Shown here: in pieces, positions 17,536 to 26,252 of the stretch
Layout: each line of letters begins with the position of its first letter
Numbering within the stretch: position 1 is the stretch's first letter
NCBI GenBank assembly: GCA_021325025.1
Contig: JAJPHZ010000035.1
Coordinates: 186,001 to 250,000, forward strand
DNA: 64,000 nt
Source of the DNA: Pseudomonadota bacterium
GTDB taxonomy: Bacteria; Desulfobacterota; Binatia; Binatales; Binataceae
Reading direction: 5' to 3'
The notes under the pieces: generated by a model
Database searches by the model: none
The model's input: the letters and a program-made list of their open reading frames with translations, nothing else
Told to the model about the DNA's origin: nothing
Position numbers and translations under genes: made by a program

Positions 17536-18387
17536 ATGAGCAGGCTCGGAAACCTGGCGTGGGAGGCGATAATAGCGATGCTTTCGATAGGCGCGTTTTG
17601 GGGATGTGCCGGGCAGTCCGCACCGCCGCCCCCGCGCCCTGCCAACCGCTACATCTATGTAACCGCGCAGGGCTTACCCGATGAATGTTACACCGACCTC
17701 GGCACGGTGACCGTCAACCAATCATTCGCCGATGCCGCCGTCGATCAGGACCATACGCAACGGGCCCGGCGTCTGCGCGCCGCCGCGCTCCGAGATTATC
17801 CGGACGACGTCGACGCAGTGATCAACGTTGCAACCCATCAAAACGACGTCGGCACCGAGCTCACGGTGACGGGCGAGGCAGTGCGGCTGGAGGATCATCC
17901 CACCGCGCAATGCATGCTGCGCGGCGGCGAAAAGGCGATGGACACCGCCGCTCTGATGGGTGCCGGCGCGATCGCCGGAGCAACCGTTGGCGGCCTGATC
18001 GGAGGCGCGGGCGCCGCCACCGCGGCCGGCATCGGGGGCGCGTCGGCGCTGGGCACACGCGAGCTGCTAGCGCATCAGGCTGCCCAGGAACAGCAGCAGC
18101 AGGACTTTGAAAAGACGCTGCGCACGCAACGCGAAGAAATCAAGCGCTTGCTCAAGGAACGCGCGCGCTTGCGCCAGTGCCAGGAGCAGGAAGTTCCCCT
18201 GCAAGCCTGTCTGACAACGCGTAGCACGGGCGCGTCGCACGATGAGGATGGGAGTGAAGCCACCGGCCAGGACACGGTCAATGCCAGCCCCTTCGAGATG
18301 CGCAAGCATCTTCAGGAGCAGCAGGATTACATCAAGCAGCTTCAGGATGAGATCGCGCAGATGAAGTGGCGCATGGGCGGTCACTGA
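17536..18387 (+). CDS. Lipoprotein with glycine zipper and coiled coil
   Basis: A 283-aa exported protein. The N-terminal signal ends in the lipobox FWGC (Cys24). A first domain (about 35-130) contains a DUF4156-like pattern with paired cysteines. Residues about 135-175 form a Gly/Ala-rich glycine-zipper segment that could insert into the outer membrane. A Gln/Glu/Arg-rich helix follows (about 180-215), and a final coiled coil includes LQEQQDYIKQLQDEIAQMK. GAGGAA lies 8 nt before the ATG at 17536. It lies upstream of the sigma-54 regulator gene, separated by 225 bp with a new promoter. Confidence 0.72.
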   Translation: MSRLGNLAWEAIIAMLSIGAFWGCAGQSAPPPPRPANRYIYVTAQGLPDECYTDLGTVTVNQSFADAAVDQDHTQRARRLRAAALRDYPDDVDAVINVATHQNDVGTELTVTGEAVRLEDHPTAQCMLRGGEKAMDTAALMGAGAIAGATVGGLIGGAGAATAAGIGGASALGTRELLAHQAAQEQQQQDFEKTLRTQREEIKRLLKERARLRQCQEQEVPLQACLTTRSTGASHDEDGSEATGQDTVNASPFEMRKHLQEQQDYIKQLQDEIAQMKWRMGGH

Positions 18388-18390
18388 ACC

Positions 18391-18418
18391 GTGCAAATTG
18401 CGGTTGCAAATTTTGCAC
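18391..18418 (+). promoter_or_regulatory. Palindromic upstream activating site for the sigma-54 regulator
   Basis: A perfect palindrome TGCAAA-T-TTTGCA (18405-18417) with a third half-site TGCAAA at 18392-18397. It sits about 95-120 bp before a sigma-54 promoter, the usual place for an enhancer-binding protein. The adjacent NtrC-type regulator is the obvious candidate to bind it. Confidence 0.55.
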
Positions 18419-18510
18419 AGCCACTAGGAGCCGGTGGCAGATTTTACACGAATGGATAGCGGTTCGCTTCTGACCTCCTTAAAACCGCCGAGATTTTCGC
18501 ATGCCCGGCA

Positions 18511-18526
18511 TGGCATATCGCTTGCT
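18511..18526 (+). promoter_or_regulatory. Sigma-54 (-24/-12) promoter
   Basis: TGGCATATCGCTTGCT matches the TGGCAC-N5-TTGCA consensus with exact spacing between the GG and GC elements. It lies 87 nt upstream of the regulator ATG at 18613 in an otherwise empty gap. It implies that the operon for regulator, kinase and lipoprotein is itself sigma-54 dependent and probably autoregulated. Confidence 0.72.
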
Positions 18527-18612
18527 CACAGGGCGTGGCGTTTCAATCCAGAGCGCTTGCCGGCAATCCCCCGCCGACGGGCCGCGTCGGTTCGTTGCCA
18601 CCCACGGGTGTC

Positions 18613-19977
18613 ATGGCAGAATGCAAGCGGATCTTGATTGCAGAGGACGATCCTTCTGTAAGGGGGCTGCTAAGGGAACTCCTCATCCGATGGAATTTCG
18701 AAGTGGCCGAGGCCGTCGACGGGTTGCAGGCCTGCAAGATGCTGGAAACCTACCGGCCCGACATCCTGTTGCTGGACATCAAGATGCCCAAGCTGGACGG
18801 GCTGGGGGTGTTAAGCGAAATGCGCTCGCGCCGCCTGTCGGTCCCGACCTTCATCATCTCGGGCGAGGGCGGCATCTCCGACGCGGTCAGGGCGGTCAAG
18901 CTGGGCGCCGAAGAATACCTGGAAAAACCGGTAGAGCCCAACCAATTGCGAATGCTGATGCGGCGAACCCAGGAGCGTCTGGCTGGGCAGCCGCAAGCGG
19001 CGTGGCTTAAGCTGGGCGACGGGCCGATTATCGGCCAGTCGCCGGCCATTGCGCAGGTGATGGAGATGATCGGTCAGGTGGCGCCGACCGAAGCTCCGGT
19101 CATCATCATCGGCGAAAGCGGGACCGGCAAGGAGTTGGTGGCCCGCACCATTCACAGCCTTTCTCCGCGCGGCGAAGGACCTTACGTGGGAATCAATTGC
19201 GCCGCGCTGCCCGCCAATCTTATCGAAAGCGAACTGTTCGGCCACGAGAAGGGCTCCTTTACCGGTGCCGAGGAGGCGCGCAAGGGCTGCTTTGAACTGG
19301 CCCATGGCGGCACGCTGCTGCTCGATGAGTTCACCGAGATGCGGCCCGACTTGCAGGCCAAGCTGCTGCGCGTGCTGGAGGATCGCAAGCTGCGCAGGGT
19401 GGGCGGCAACCGCGAAATCGCGCTGGATGTCCGCGTGCTGGCCGCCAGCAACAGCGACCTGAGCAAAGCGAACGCCGAGGGCCGGCTGCGCCAGGATCTC
19501 TACTATCGGCTGAGCGTGTTCGTCATCACCGTGCCGCCGCTGCGCGAACGCCCCGAGGACATCGTGCCGCTCAGCCAGGCCTTCATTCAGCGCTTCGCCG
19601 CCGAGAGCCATCGGGCCATCACCGGCGCCGACGAGGAATGCATGGCGGCGCTGCAATCCTACAACTGGCCGGGCAACGTGCGCCAGTTGCGCAATGTCAT
19701 TCAGCGCGCGGTCGCGCTCAGTTCCGGTCCCTATCTGCGCCGCTCCGATCTGCCGCCCGAATTCCAAATCCGCCCGCTCAGCGGCACCTCTTTCCAGGTG
19801 CGCGTGGGCGCCACCCTCGAAGAAGTCGAACAGGACCTGATCAACCGCACCATCGCAGCCTTCAGAGGCAACAAGACCCGCGCCGCCAAGGCTTTGGGAA
19901 TCAGTCTGCGGACACTCTACAACCGCCTGTCCCACCATCGCGCCGGGCGCGGCCCCACAAAAGACCGCAGCCGGTAA
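18613..19977 (+). CDS. NtrC-family sigma-54-dependent response regulator
   Basis: A 454-aa enhancer-binding protein. The receiver domain has the acidic pocket EDD at 11-13, phospho-acceptor Asp55 and Lys105. The AAA+ domain has Walker A GESGTGKE at 167-174, the sigma-54 contact loop GSFTGA at 214-219 (GAFTGA is canonical) and Walker B GGTLLLDEF at 232-240, with R-fingers further on. A Fis-type HTH ends the protein (NKTRAAKALGISLRTLYNRL). I start at the ATG at 18613, because the upstream extension would run through the promoter region. The cognate histidine kinase gene follows after 14 nt. Confidence 0.95.
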   Translation: MAECKRILIAEDDPSVRGLLRELLIRWNFEVAEAVDGLQACKMLETYRPDILLLDIKMPKLDGLGVLSEMRSRRLSVPTFIISGEGGISDAVRAVKLGAEEYLEKPVEPNQLRMLMRRTQERLAGQPQAAWLKLGDGPIIGQSPAIAQVMEMIGQVAPTEAPVIIIGESGTGKELVARTIHSLSPRGEGPYVGINCAALPANLIESELFGHEKGSFTGAEEARKGCFELAHGGTLLLDEFTEMRPDLQAKLLRVLEDRKLRRVGGNREIALDVRVLAASNSDLSKANAEGRLRQDLYYRLSVFVITVPPLRERPEDIVPLSQAFIQRFAAESHRAITGADEECMAALQSYNWPGNVRQLRNVIQRAVALSSGPYLRRSDLPPEFQIRPLSGTSFQVRVGATLEEVEQDLINRTIAAFRGNKTRAAKALGISLRTLYNRLSHHRAGRGPTKDRSR

Positions 19978-19991
19978 GGCGGAGTTTAACG

Positions 19992-21818
19992 ATGGGCCTG
20001 CGAGCCAAATTGGCCACCGGCTTCATGGTGCCGCTGGCGGTTACCGCCCTTGCCATCGGCCTGTTGGAGACCGGCCACACCACTCAATCGATGGTCAACC
20101 ATCTGGCGTCGCTGGGCAACCTGCTGGTCCATCAAACCTTCGAGGAGATGCGCGCCAGCAAGCCGCGCAATCTGGCGGCGCTGCGCGAAAATCACGCCTT
20201 TCGCAGCTTTCTCAACTCCGTGCTCGCGTTCGGCGAGGCGGTGGTGTCGGTGCGGGTCGAGGATCCCAGCGGGGTCGCGGTCGTGGCCGTGCCCGAATCG
20301 CTGGAGGGGCGCCAGGTCCCCGACGTGCCGTCGATCGGGCAGTTGCAGGCCGAGGGCGGATGGTGGGAGACGCTGTCGATGTTCCTCAACCTGCAGCCGC
20401 AAACCATCTACAAGGCCAGCGGCGTGATTGAGATCAACGGCCAGTACGCGGGCATGATCAAAATCGAACTGTCCACCGCGCTGATTGCCGCGCGCGTGCG
20501 CCATTCGATTATCACCGGGCTGTACCTGATCGGGGTCGCCCTGGTGCTGGGCTCAGTGGCGGGAACCATCATGGTCGGCACGGTGCTGCGCTCGCTGACC
20601 GCACTGAGCGCCGGCATCGAGCAGTTGGCGGTCGCGCGCACCAGCAGCGCTATCAAGGTGGAATCGCGCGACGAACTGGGCAAGCTGGCCGACAAGTTCA
20701 ACCTCCTCTCACGCCGCATCATGGCCGACCGTCAGCAGTGGGAGGAGGAGCGCAACCGGCTGACCGCCGCGGTGCGCTCGATCAATGACGCGGTGCTGCT
20801 GCTCAACTCGGCGGGCCGGGTGGTTTTTGCCAACGCCGAGGCGCTGGGACGCCTGGGCCTGCCCGAGGGACGGGCTCTCGGTCAGGACCTCGCCGAACTG
20901 CTGGGTCCCGAGCATGCGCTAGTGCGGCTGTGCGCCACCGCGCTGCGCGCGCACTGCGACTTGCACGACGTGCGGATGGAACTCAACGGCAGCGGCTCAC
21001 CGCAGTTCCTGGTCTCGCTGCTGGCGATGGATTTCGGCGGCGGCAATCCGGGCTCGCTCGTGCTGTTGCGCGACCTGTCGTGTGTGGAGGAGCTCGAGGA
21101 CACGCTCAACTTCTCGCGCGTGATGGCGCGCCAGGGGCGCTTGCTGTCGGGTATCGGCCATCAGTTGCGCAATCCGCTGCACGCCATCGCCATCCAACTG
21201 GAGTTGCTGGCCGACGACGCGCGGCGCGGTACGCCGCTGGAGACCAGAATCGAGGGCATCCGCGCCGAGCTGGGCCGCATGAAGCAAAGCATCAGCTCCC
21301 TGATGCGCTTTATCCGCCTCGACCGCATCGAGCCCGTTCTCTTTCCCATCAACGAACTGTTGCGGGAGATCGCGCAGCGTTACGTTTCGGGCCAACATCG
21401 CGCCGAGTACCGGCTCGACAACAGCATCGGCCAGGTGGAAGCGGACCGGGCGCTGCTGGCCGAGGCGTTGAGCAACATCGTCTCCAATGCGGTGGAGGCG
21501 ATGCCCGAGGGCGGCACCGTGCGCCTGAGCACCGAGGCGGTCGCGGCGGACAGCATCCAGATTGCGGTCGCGGATCAGGGAGCCGGGATTGCTCCCGAGC
21601 ATCTGTCGCGCATCTTCGATTTCTGTTTCACCACCAAAACGGGCGGCGCCGGAATCGGGCTTTCGATGGCGATGCGGATCGTGGACCTGCATCGCGGCAC
21701 CTTGCAGGTCGCCTCACAGCCGGGCCAGGGCACCACGATACGGATTACGCTGCCGATTCGGCAGTTCCGGGTGGATTGTCTGCCGGCGGAGTTTGGAGCG
21801 AGAGCGATTCATGCATAG
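19992..21818 (+). CDS. Membrane histidine kinase, partner of the NtrC-type regulator
   Basis: A 608-aa sensor kinase. It has membrane segments at about 9-26 and 173-197 flanking a periplasmic sensor domain of about 145 residues, then a HAMP linker (to about 247), a PAS domain (about 257-365), the H-box GHQLRNPLHA with His390, and a HATPase domain with N-box NIVSNAVEAM, a DQGAGI G1 box and GGAGIGLSMA. GGAG lies 8 nt before the ATG at 19992. It is co-transcribed with the regulator gene and overlaps the next lipoprotein gene by 8 bp. The signal is unknown. Confidence 0.94.
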   Translation: MGLRAKLATGFMVPLAVTALAIGLLETGHTTQSMVNHLASLGNLLVHQTFEEMRASKPRNLAALRENHAFRSFLNSVLAFGEAVVSVRVEDPSGVAVVAVPESLEGRQVPDVPSIGQLQAEGGWWETLSMFLNLQPQTIYKASGVIEINGQYAGMIKIELSTALIAARVRHSIITGLYLIGVALVLGSVAGTIMVGTVLRSLTALSAGIEQLAVARTSSAIKVESRDELGKLADKFNLLSRRIMADRQQWEEERNRLTAAVRSINDAVLLLNSAGRVVFANAEALGRLGLPEGRALGQDLAELLGPEHALVRLCATALRAHCDLHDVRMELNGSGSPQFLVSLLAMDFGGGNPGSLVLLRDLSCVEELEDTLNFSRVMARQGRLLSGIGHQLRNPLHAIAIQLELLADDARRGTPLETRIEGIRAELGRMKQSISSLMRFIRLDRIEPVLFPINELLREIAQRYVSGQHRAEYRLDNSIGQVEADRALLAEALSNIVSNAVEAMPEGGTVRLSTEAVAADSIQIAVADQGAGIAPEHLSRIFDFCFTTKTGGAGIGLSMAMRIVDLHRGTLQVASQPGQGTTIRITLPIRQFRVDCLPAEFGARAIHA

Positions 21819-22350
21819 GCAGCAGCTGGCCCTGACGGCGTTGACGATGATCTGTGTGCTTTCAGGATGCGACCTGATCGGCGCGCCGCAGCCCCCGTGG
21901 CTGAACCTATCGCCCCCCCAGCGCCCTTCTTACTCATATGCGGCCCGCCGGCACATACGCGTTAGCGAACACTCTCGCAGCGCGCGCACCGGCTACAGCG
22001 AGTCTGCGTCGAGAGCGCCTGCGCAATCAGATCTGGCGCCGCCTCCGGCAGTGAACAGTGCCGAGCGCGCCGCCACGCCGTCCACCGCAGTATCGGCTGC
22101 GCCCATCACCCTGAGCCTGGCCGGCGACAGTGGGGATCGCCAACGGGCGCAGCACCTTCTGCAAGTCACCGACGCCAATCTGATGCGCGCGCGCAGCCGG
22201 CATTTGAGCGCCGCCGAGCAGGAGACTTACCAGCGCGCCAGTCAGTTGGCGTCCCGCGCGCGGCGCGCGCTGGCGGACAACGATTGCGCGGCGGCCTCCA
22301 GCCTGGCGGGCAAGGCGTCATCGCTTGCTGCCGGGCTGAGCGGCGAATGA
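21811..22350 (+). CDS. Small lipoprotein, hypothetical
   Basis: A 179-aa exported protein with the lipobox LSGC (Cys20) followed by a Pro/Ser-rich, low-complexity stretch (about 30-105) and a C-terminal helical region with an AEQETYQRASQLASRARRAL segment. I do not recognise a family beyond a general DUF4398-like resemblance of the C-terminus. Its start overlaps the kinase stop by 8 bp, so translation is probably coupled, and it may be part of the sensory system or one of its outputs. Confidence 0.65.
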   Translation: MHRQQLALTALTMICVLSGCDLIGAPQPPWLNLSPPQRPSYSYAARRHIRVSEHSRSARTGYSESASRAPAQSDLAPPPAVNSAERAATPSTAVSAAPITLSLAGDSGDRQRAQHLLQVTDANLMRARSRHLSAAEQETYQRASQLASRARRALADNDCAAASSLAGKASSLAAGLSGE

Positions 22351-22503
22351 TGATTTGGGCCATGCGCCGTCCCGTCCTCAAGCCGCGACATGAGTTTCGC
22401 GAGGGTGCGGAAAAAGTCAAGACAGAGCGTTAACGTGAATGCCGGCGTTGCGCATCCTGCATAGATGGCTGCGTTCCTTTACTTCTCTTTCTTTGGGAGA
22501 GAT

Positions 22504-23884
22504 CTAGAGTGAGCGAAGCGGGTTGCGGAAGATTCTTTTTTCCGCAGCCGGTTGGGCGTGATCAGCGCGAGGAACGTGCGCGCCGGCGAGATGCATAAAG
22601 TCGACGAAGCCTTCGGCCAGCAACGGGAAAATATCCTCGAAGACGCGGCGCTTTAAGTCTTCGCCCAGTTTGCGGGCGTACTCCTCGCTTTCGTCGAGAA
22701 CCCGGTCAACTAAAGAAAGCGCGGCTTTCGCGTCCTTGGCGGACGACGGTGTGCGGTAGGAACGAATCGCAGCGAAACAGCAGCCAGAAATAACCGAACG
22801 CGTCGCCGGGTTCGGCAAAGCCAGGCCCCTGATCGGCAAGCAGGTCGGACAAATCGATCTCGTAATAGTTGGTCGCGCGCGAATGGGCGCGGCGCGAATA
22901 GAGCCGCCACAGGCGGCCGTTTGTCACGATTACCCAGAGCGCGTCACCGCGTTCGAGAAGGCTCACCACCTGCGCGCCGGGATTTTACCTCGGGCGCCGC
23001 GCTGTCGCGCCCGTAATCCTTGGCGTCCAGCATACGATCCCAGGGATAGGCAAGGCATAGCGCCAAAGGTTGACCTCTGATTGATCCTGAGAAAAGAGCA
23101 GATAGGTAGGGCCATCCGGAACGCTGCCGGAAATCGCGTTAAATCCCAGAATTTCAAAAATCGGCTCGAAGAGTTCGCGGCCAAGCGCGGCCCGGTCTTT
23201 GCCGCCGAAGCGTGCGGCGGCGCCGGCGTAAAGATCGCGAAGAAGGCTCCATGTCGGCTTCGCATCTTCATTCCACTCGGGAAGCTCGCGCAGCCGCTCG
23301 CTTAAGTAATGGTCGGAGAAGAGAGCACGGTTGTTGAAATATTCCTCTGACCACGCCGCGACCGTGTAAGCAACGGCGAGTTTTTCATATTGGGCCAACG
23401 GATCGGGCTCGGTGTAGGTCAGGCGGCGAAGCATCCTCAGACGCAGCCGCTCCGGCTTAAGCCGCTCAACGGTGAGCGTCCGCGGCCGGACTTTGACTTG
23501 CGGCGCTCCGATACCAAAGCCCGGAGCGGCGGGCTGCTCACGCTCAAGCAGGACGAAATCGAGCCGTTCGTAGTCGCTGGTCAGCACCAGCAGGTAGTTG
23601 CCAGCGAGCAGGCGGAAGGCATTCACGATCCCGCGTGTCAGCGCGACCGTAACCGAGCGCAGCTCGAACAGATATATCTGGAGTAAGCCCTCCTGATCGG
23701 CGAGAAGCTCGATCTTTTTGATCGGTTTCAACGTCGATTCCGTGGTGATGCCGAGGTTCGCCGGTGACTGAATCCTGCGGACGTCCGTGTTATAGCCGAG
23801 ACGTTCGAAGAACGCGGCGACGCCGTCAGCATTGCTCAGCGCCTGAATGTCGGCATAGCCGAGATTAATGTCGAGTTGGATCAC
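22504..23884 (-). pseudogene. Frameshifted, truncated Eco57I-type restriction-modification gene
   Basis: Three consecutive minus-strand frames together encode the N-terminal part of a large Type II restriction-methylase. Frame one (23884 to about 22985) begins MIQLDINLGYADIQALSN and contains the conserved YEKLAVAYTVAAWSEEYFNN and EPIFEILGFN segments. Frame two (about 22969-22706) continues with ALWVIVTNGRLWRLYS. Frame three (about 22740-22504) continues with RVLDESEEYARKLGEDL and FEDIFPLLAEGFV. At least two frameshifts break it, and the methylase core (NPPY) and target-recognition parts are absent. Intact homologues exceed 1000 aa. It is a decayed defence gene in an accessory patch. Confidence 0.75.
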
Positions 23885-23953
23885 AGCCCTCAGGTGCGCC
23901 CCTCAAGCAGGGACAAACCCCTAAACCTTCTAGCCACAGAACAGACTTGATCT

Positions 23954-24871
23954 TCACCCTATTTCTCGGATTTCAACCTCGAAGCGACCTTGCTTTTTCT
24001 CAGCTCGCAAGAAGGGCAAGCGCACGCCACCCATTCGCACCCACTCTCGAACCAGTTTTTCGTCTTCCGCGCTAATCTCGCAGCCGAGAATCAATCCGGC
24101 TAGGGAATCTGCCGGCAACTGATGCCAGCCGTAAGCGGGCACGTTTCCCCCTGGAGGCAACAAAACGCGCCACTCACCTTCATAGCGCCAGTGTGTGGAT
24201 TTGGTAAAAACGCTGGCGCGCCACGCGTTATGAAGTTCTGCTAGCGGTCTCCGCTTAGGGACGTCATCCGAATAATCAACCGGTTGTGCTTCAAATTCAT
24301 AGCGGCGAGAAAACCCGTCCTCTGCTTGGTATGGTGGTGGAGCTTGTTTCTCAAACTCTTCAAAATCCTGACCGAAACGCAAGGTGAACCGTCGAAATTT
24401 CAGGCATATGCCACGGTGGCCGTTTGCATAATGGGACCACATAAGGATGTGGTCAGGTACGGCGCTCAACGAGATCACTCCGCTGTTCGGAATCAATTCC
24501 TGCATCGTGTACTCGATGTGCTTTCTCAACAAGTCGTTGCCCTCAGGCATCAGTTCCTCAACTGCCTTGGCCCGGTCCGTATTCGAGAGCCCGGGATAGA
24601 CAGTGGGGACGTAGCTGTCCTCAAGCCAGCATCGCTTTTCGTCTTCCGTAGCGTCAAAGGTGGGCGCCAGTTTGCAGTCGAAGGGATCGTTAAACCAGGC
24701 AGGCGATGAAAACCGGATTTGTCCGTGCGCCAAGATTCTTTCCACGTCTTCGCGGGCGTAACCAGTCAGCGAACGGTACCGATAAAGAAACGTTGGCAGA
24801 TCAGTCACCGTCTCGCCCGGTACGTCAATATTTCTGCCGCGACCACGCCGATGCCTACCTTGAGGAGCCAT
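23954..24871 (-). CDS. DUF2971 protein
   Basis: A 305-aa cytoplasmic protein of the DUF2971 family. Recognisable marks are LYRYRSL near the N-terminus, the FSSPAWFNDPFDCKL segment, LMWSHYANGHRGICLKF in the middle, and the HWRYEGEWRVLLP motif in the C-terminal half. The biochemical role of the family is not settled; it is frequent in defence and mobile regions. The start is uncertain: the ATG at 24871 overlaps the XRE gene by 17 nt, and a GTG slightly further in is possible. The overlap suggests translation coupled to the XRE gene, as in two-gene modules. Confidence 0.78.
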   Translation of the reverse strand: MAPQGRHRRGRGRNIDVPGETVTDLPTFLYRYRSLTGYAREDVERILAHGQIRFSSPAWFNDPFDCKLAPTFDATEDEKRCWLEDSYVPTVYPGLSNTDRAKAVEELMPEGNDLLRKHIEYTMQELIPNSGVISLSAVPDHILMWSHYANGHRGICLKFRRFTLRFGQDFEEFEKQAPPPYQAEDGFSRRYEFEAQPVDYSDDVPKRRPLAELHNAWRASVFTKSTHWRYEGEWRVLLPPGGNVPAYGWHQLPADSLAGLILGCEISAEDEKLVREWVRMGGVRLPFLRAEKKQGRFEVEIREIG

Positions 24872-25205
24872 TCCCGTCGCCAGTGCCCCACTGGTAGGTG
24901 CTCGTTCGCGAAGTAGAACGTGGGACCAGATCGATCTTAAGGCTTGCGTCAAGCGCGCGCGCCGTCCTCGCCAGCGTCTTCAGCGTCAGATTGTTCAGCT
25001 TCCCGGATTCGATCTGGGCGATCATCGGCTGGCTCACGCCTGTTCGCTTGGCGAGCGCAGCCTGAGTGAGGCCGCGACGCTTGCGCAAGGCCGCGATCTT
25101 CTGTTCGATCAGAATCTGAGCCAATTCATCTTCGACTTCGCGCCGAATACCAAACTGGTCGACCTTCCCATCGAGCAGCTTCAGGCCTGAATTCTTACTA
25201 CCCAT
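24855..25205 (-). CDS. XRE-family HTH transcriptional regulator (antitoxin-like)
   Basis: A 116-aa DNA-binding protein. Residues about 37-90 form a lambda-repressor-like HTH with the readable core GLTQAALAKRTGVSQPMIAQ and IESGKLNNLTLKTLARTARA. An N-terminal helical extension (about 1-36) and an Arg/Ser-rich tail flank it. HigA- and MqsA-like antitoxins look similar, but no toxin ORF is next to it; the downstream partner is the DUF2971 gene. GAGGACC lies 6 nt before the ATG, and a palindrome within the promoter is a likely autoregulatory operator. Confidence 0.85.
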   Translation of the reverse strand: MGSKNSGLKLLDGKVDQFGIRREVEDELAQILIEQKIAALRKRRGLTQAALAKRTGVSQPMIAQIESGKLNNLTLKTLARTARALDASLKIDLVPRSTSRTSTYQWGTGDGNGSSR

Positions 25206-25254
25206 CTTAGGTCCTCTTCGATATCACCGCGTCAACCCGAGCGCTTTTGCCCAA

Positions 25255-25284
25255 AGTATAAGATGTACCTTATCGTCCCTGCAA
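25255..25284 (-). promoter_or_regulatory. Promoter with palindromic operator for the XRE gene
   Basis: Reading leftward: -35 TTGCAG (25284-25279), an 18-bp spacer, and -10 TATACT (25260-25255). The palindrome ATAAG-N6-CTTAT (25258-25273) fills the spacer and overlaps the -10, so a bound XRE dimer would block the polymerase. The XRE start codon is 50 nt downstream. Confidence 0.6.
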
Positions 25285-25740
25285 CACGTAAGTCTCGTCG
25301 GTCGCGACCGAAAAGTTCACCGCCAGCATCCCGGCCAGCGTGTACCGCATTTCCTTGCCGGTCTCGCGAACGACCAGTGCCGGAGTTCTGAAAGCCGCGC
25401 CTTCAGCATTCGTCCGCTGTCGAGCTTGAGCACGGCGCCGTCCTCGGCAATCTTAAGGATAGTCGCGAATTACCCGTTTGCGATCTTGAGCGAGCGGGCG
25501 CGCGGAATTGAATCCGCTCACCGGACGCAATGATGCGCTGCTTCTCGCGCCAGGCCTCGACGCTCTTGAATCGCGCCGGAACAAAGTGAGTCAGGCGGCC
25601 GAATAATCACTTCGTTGGCGCGACGATTTGCTCAACACCTCTGCGTGCAGGTGCGCATGGCGAGAGCTTTGCCGGCAGGATCTGTGGCGCGATACTGAGA
25701 GACGCTCACCCACGTTCTCTTTTTTTAGCTGATTTTGCCT
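25285..25740 (-). pseudogene. Decayed coding fragments, possibly from a conjugative relaxase/helicase
   Basis: No intact gene is present, but the minus strand reads through short coherent pieces in shifting frames: LTHFVPARFKSVEAWREKQR, then SLKIANG, a stop, FATILKIAEDGAVLKLDSGR. The join ANG(E)FATILKI...LDSGR resembles the SH3-like insert of MobF/TrwC-type relaxase-helicases (usual form ANGELGTV.....LDSGR). A last piece, ALVVRETGKEMRYTLAGMLA, ends at a stop 11 nt before the XRE operator and is unassigned. The assignment rests on short motifs only. Confidence 0.3.
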
Positions 25741-26137
25741 AGCGCGCGGGCCTGTGGATAGAAACGCATCTTCTCTTGTAAGACGCGGGGATTTGTTGCA
25801 TCATACACGCGTTTTTCTTGTTCAGTGTTCTTGCAGGTCGAGCGGTCGAGATCGGAGAGGATGGCGCATGCGTTTGGAATTTGCCTGCGTGCCGGCGGTG
25901 GGGAAAGTGCACGACAAAGATCGCTCCAACTTCAGGCCCTCTGAGTCTGGGCAGCAACAGAGAGGATGGAAGGCGGGTCGACGGCATTCGTCGGCGCGGT
26001 CTCTTGTAACATAAAAGAGCCGTGGAATGGAAAAGCGAAATTCGGCGTTGGCGCGCGACAGCCCGGTCCGGGCGCGCACGACAATCCAAGTAGTCCCGAA
26101 ATAAAATCCTGACAAACCTGAACAGTTTCCAGACATG
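25741..26137. other. Intergenic region upstream of the repeated leader element
   Basis: No credible gene. GC-rich inverted repeats occur near 26045-26080 (for example GCCCG-N3-CGGGC at 26061-26073). Parts of it resemble the segment before the second leader copy (around 50380-50440), which suggests that the shared region is longer than the well-conserved core. The promoter for the GH5-like gene should lie here. Confidence 0.45.
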
Positions 26138-26252
26138 ACCCGGCGCGGGCGTTGGCCCGCCCGCGCCGGGGGTTACCTGATGCGCCCGAGCACTACGGAC
26201 AACATCGAGGCTGGCAATCTCTATTGTCTTCCCGTGCTCGTGGCTCGTCAAG
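26138..26252 (+). promoter_or_regulatory. Candidate structured cis-regulatory RNA, left copy
   Basis: A 115-nt element that recurs, inverted, at 50246-50359; by hand about 100 of 117 aligned columns agree. Its parts, in order: a 13-bp GC-rich hairpin (CCCGGCGCGGGCG at 26139-26151 with its complement at 26158-26170); a conserved single-stranded stretch around CCTGA; CGAGCAC (26187-26193), which can pair with GTGCTCG (26234-26240); and inside that a stem from GACAA/TTGTC and GAG/CTC around a GCTGGCAAT loop. The longest identical blocks are GCCCGAGCACTACGGACA and ATCGAGGCTGGCAATCTC. It ends 18 nt before the GH5-like start codon. I know no riboswitch class with these blocks. Confidence 0.6.

Noticed and set aside
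15213-17684. 823-codon plus-strand open frame over the amidohydrolase and SDR genes
   Set aside because: It is antisense to two genes with clear active-site motifs and has no coherent protein features.
26208-26228. Sigma-54-like TGGCAATCTCTATTGT inside the leader element (and its right-copy counterpart)
   Set aside because: The distance between the GG and GC-like elements is one base too long and the second element reads GT; the hairpin pairing explains the conservation better.
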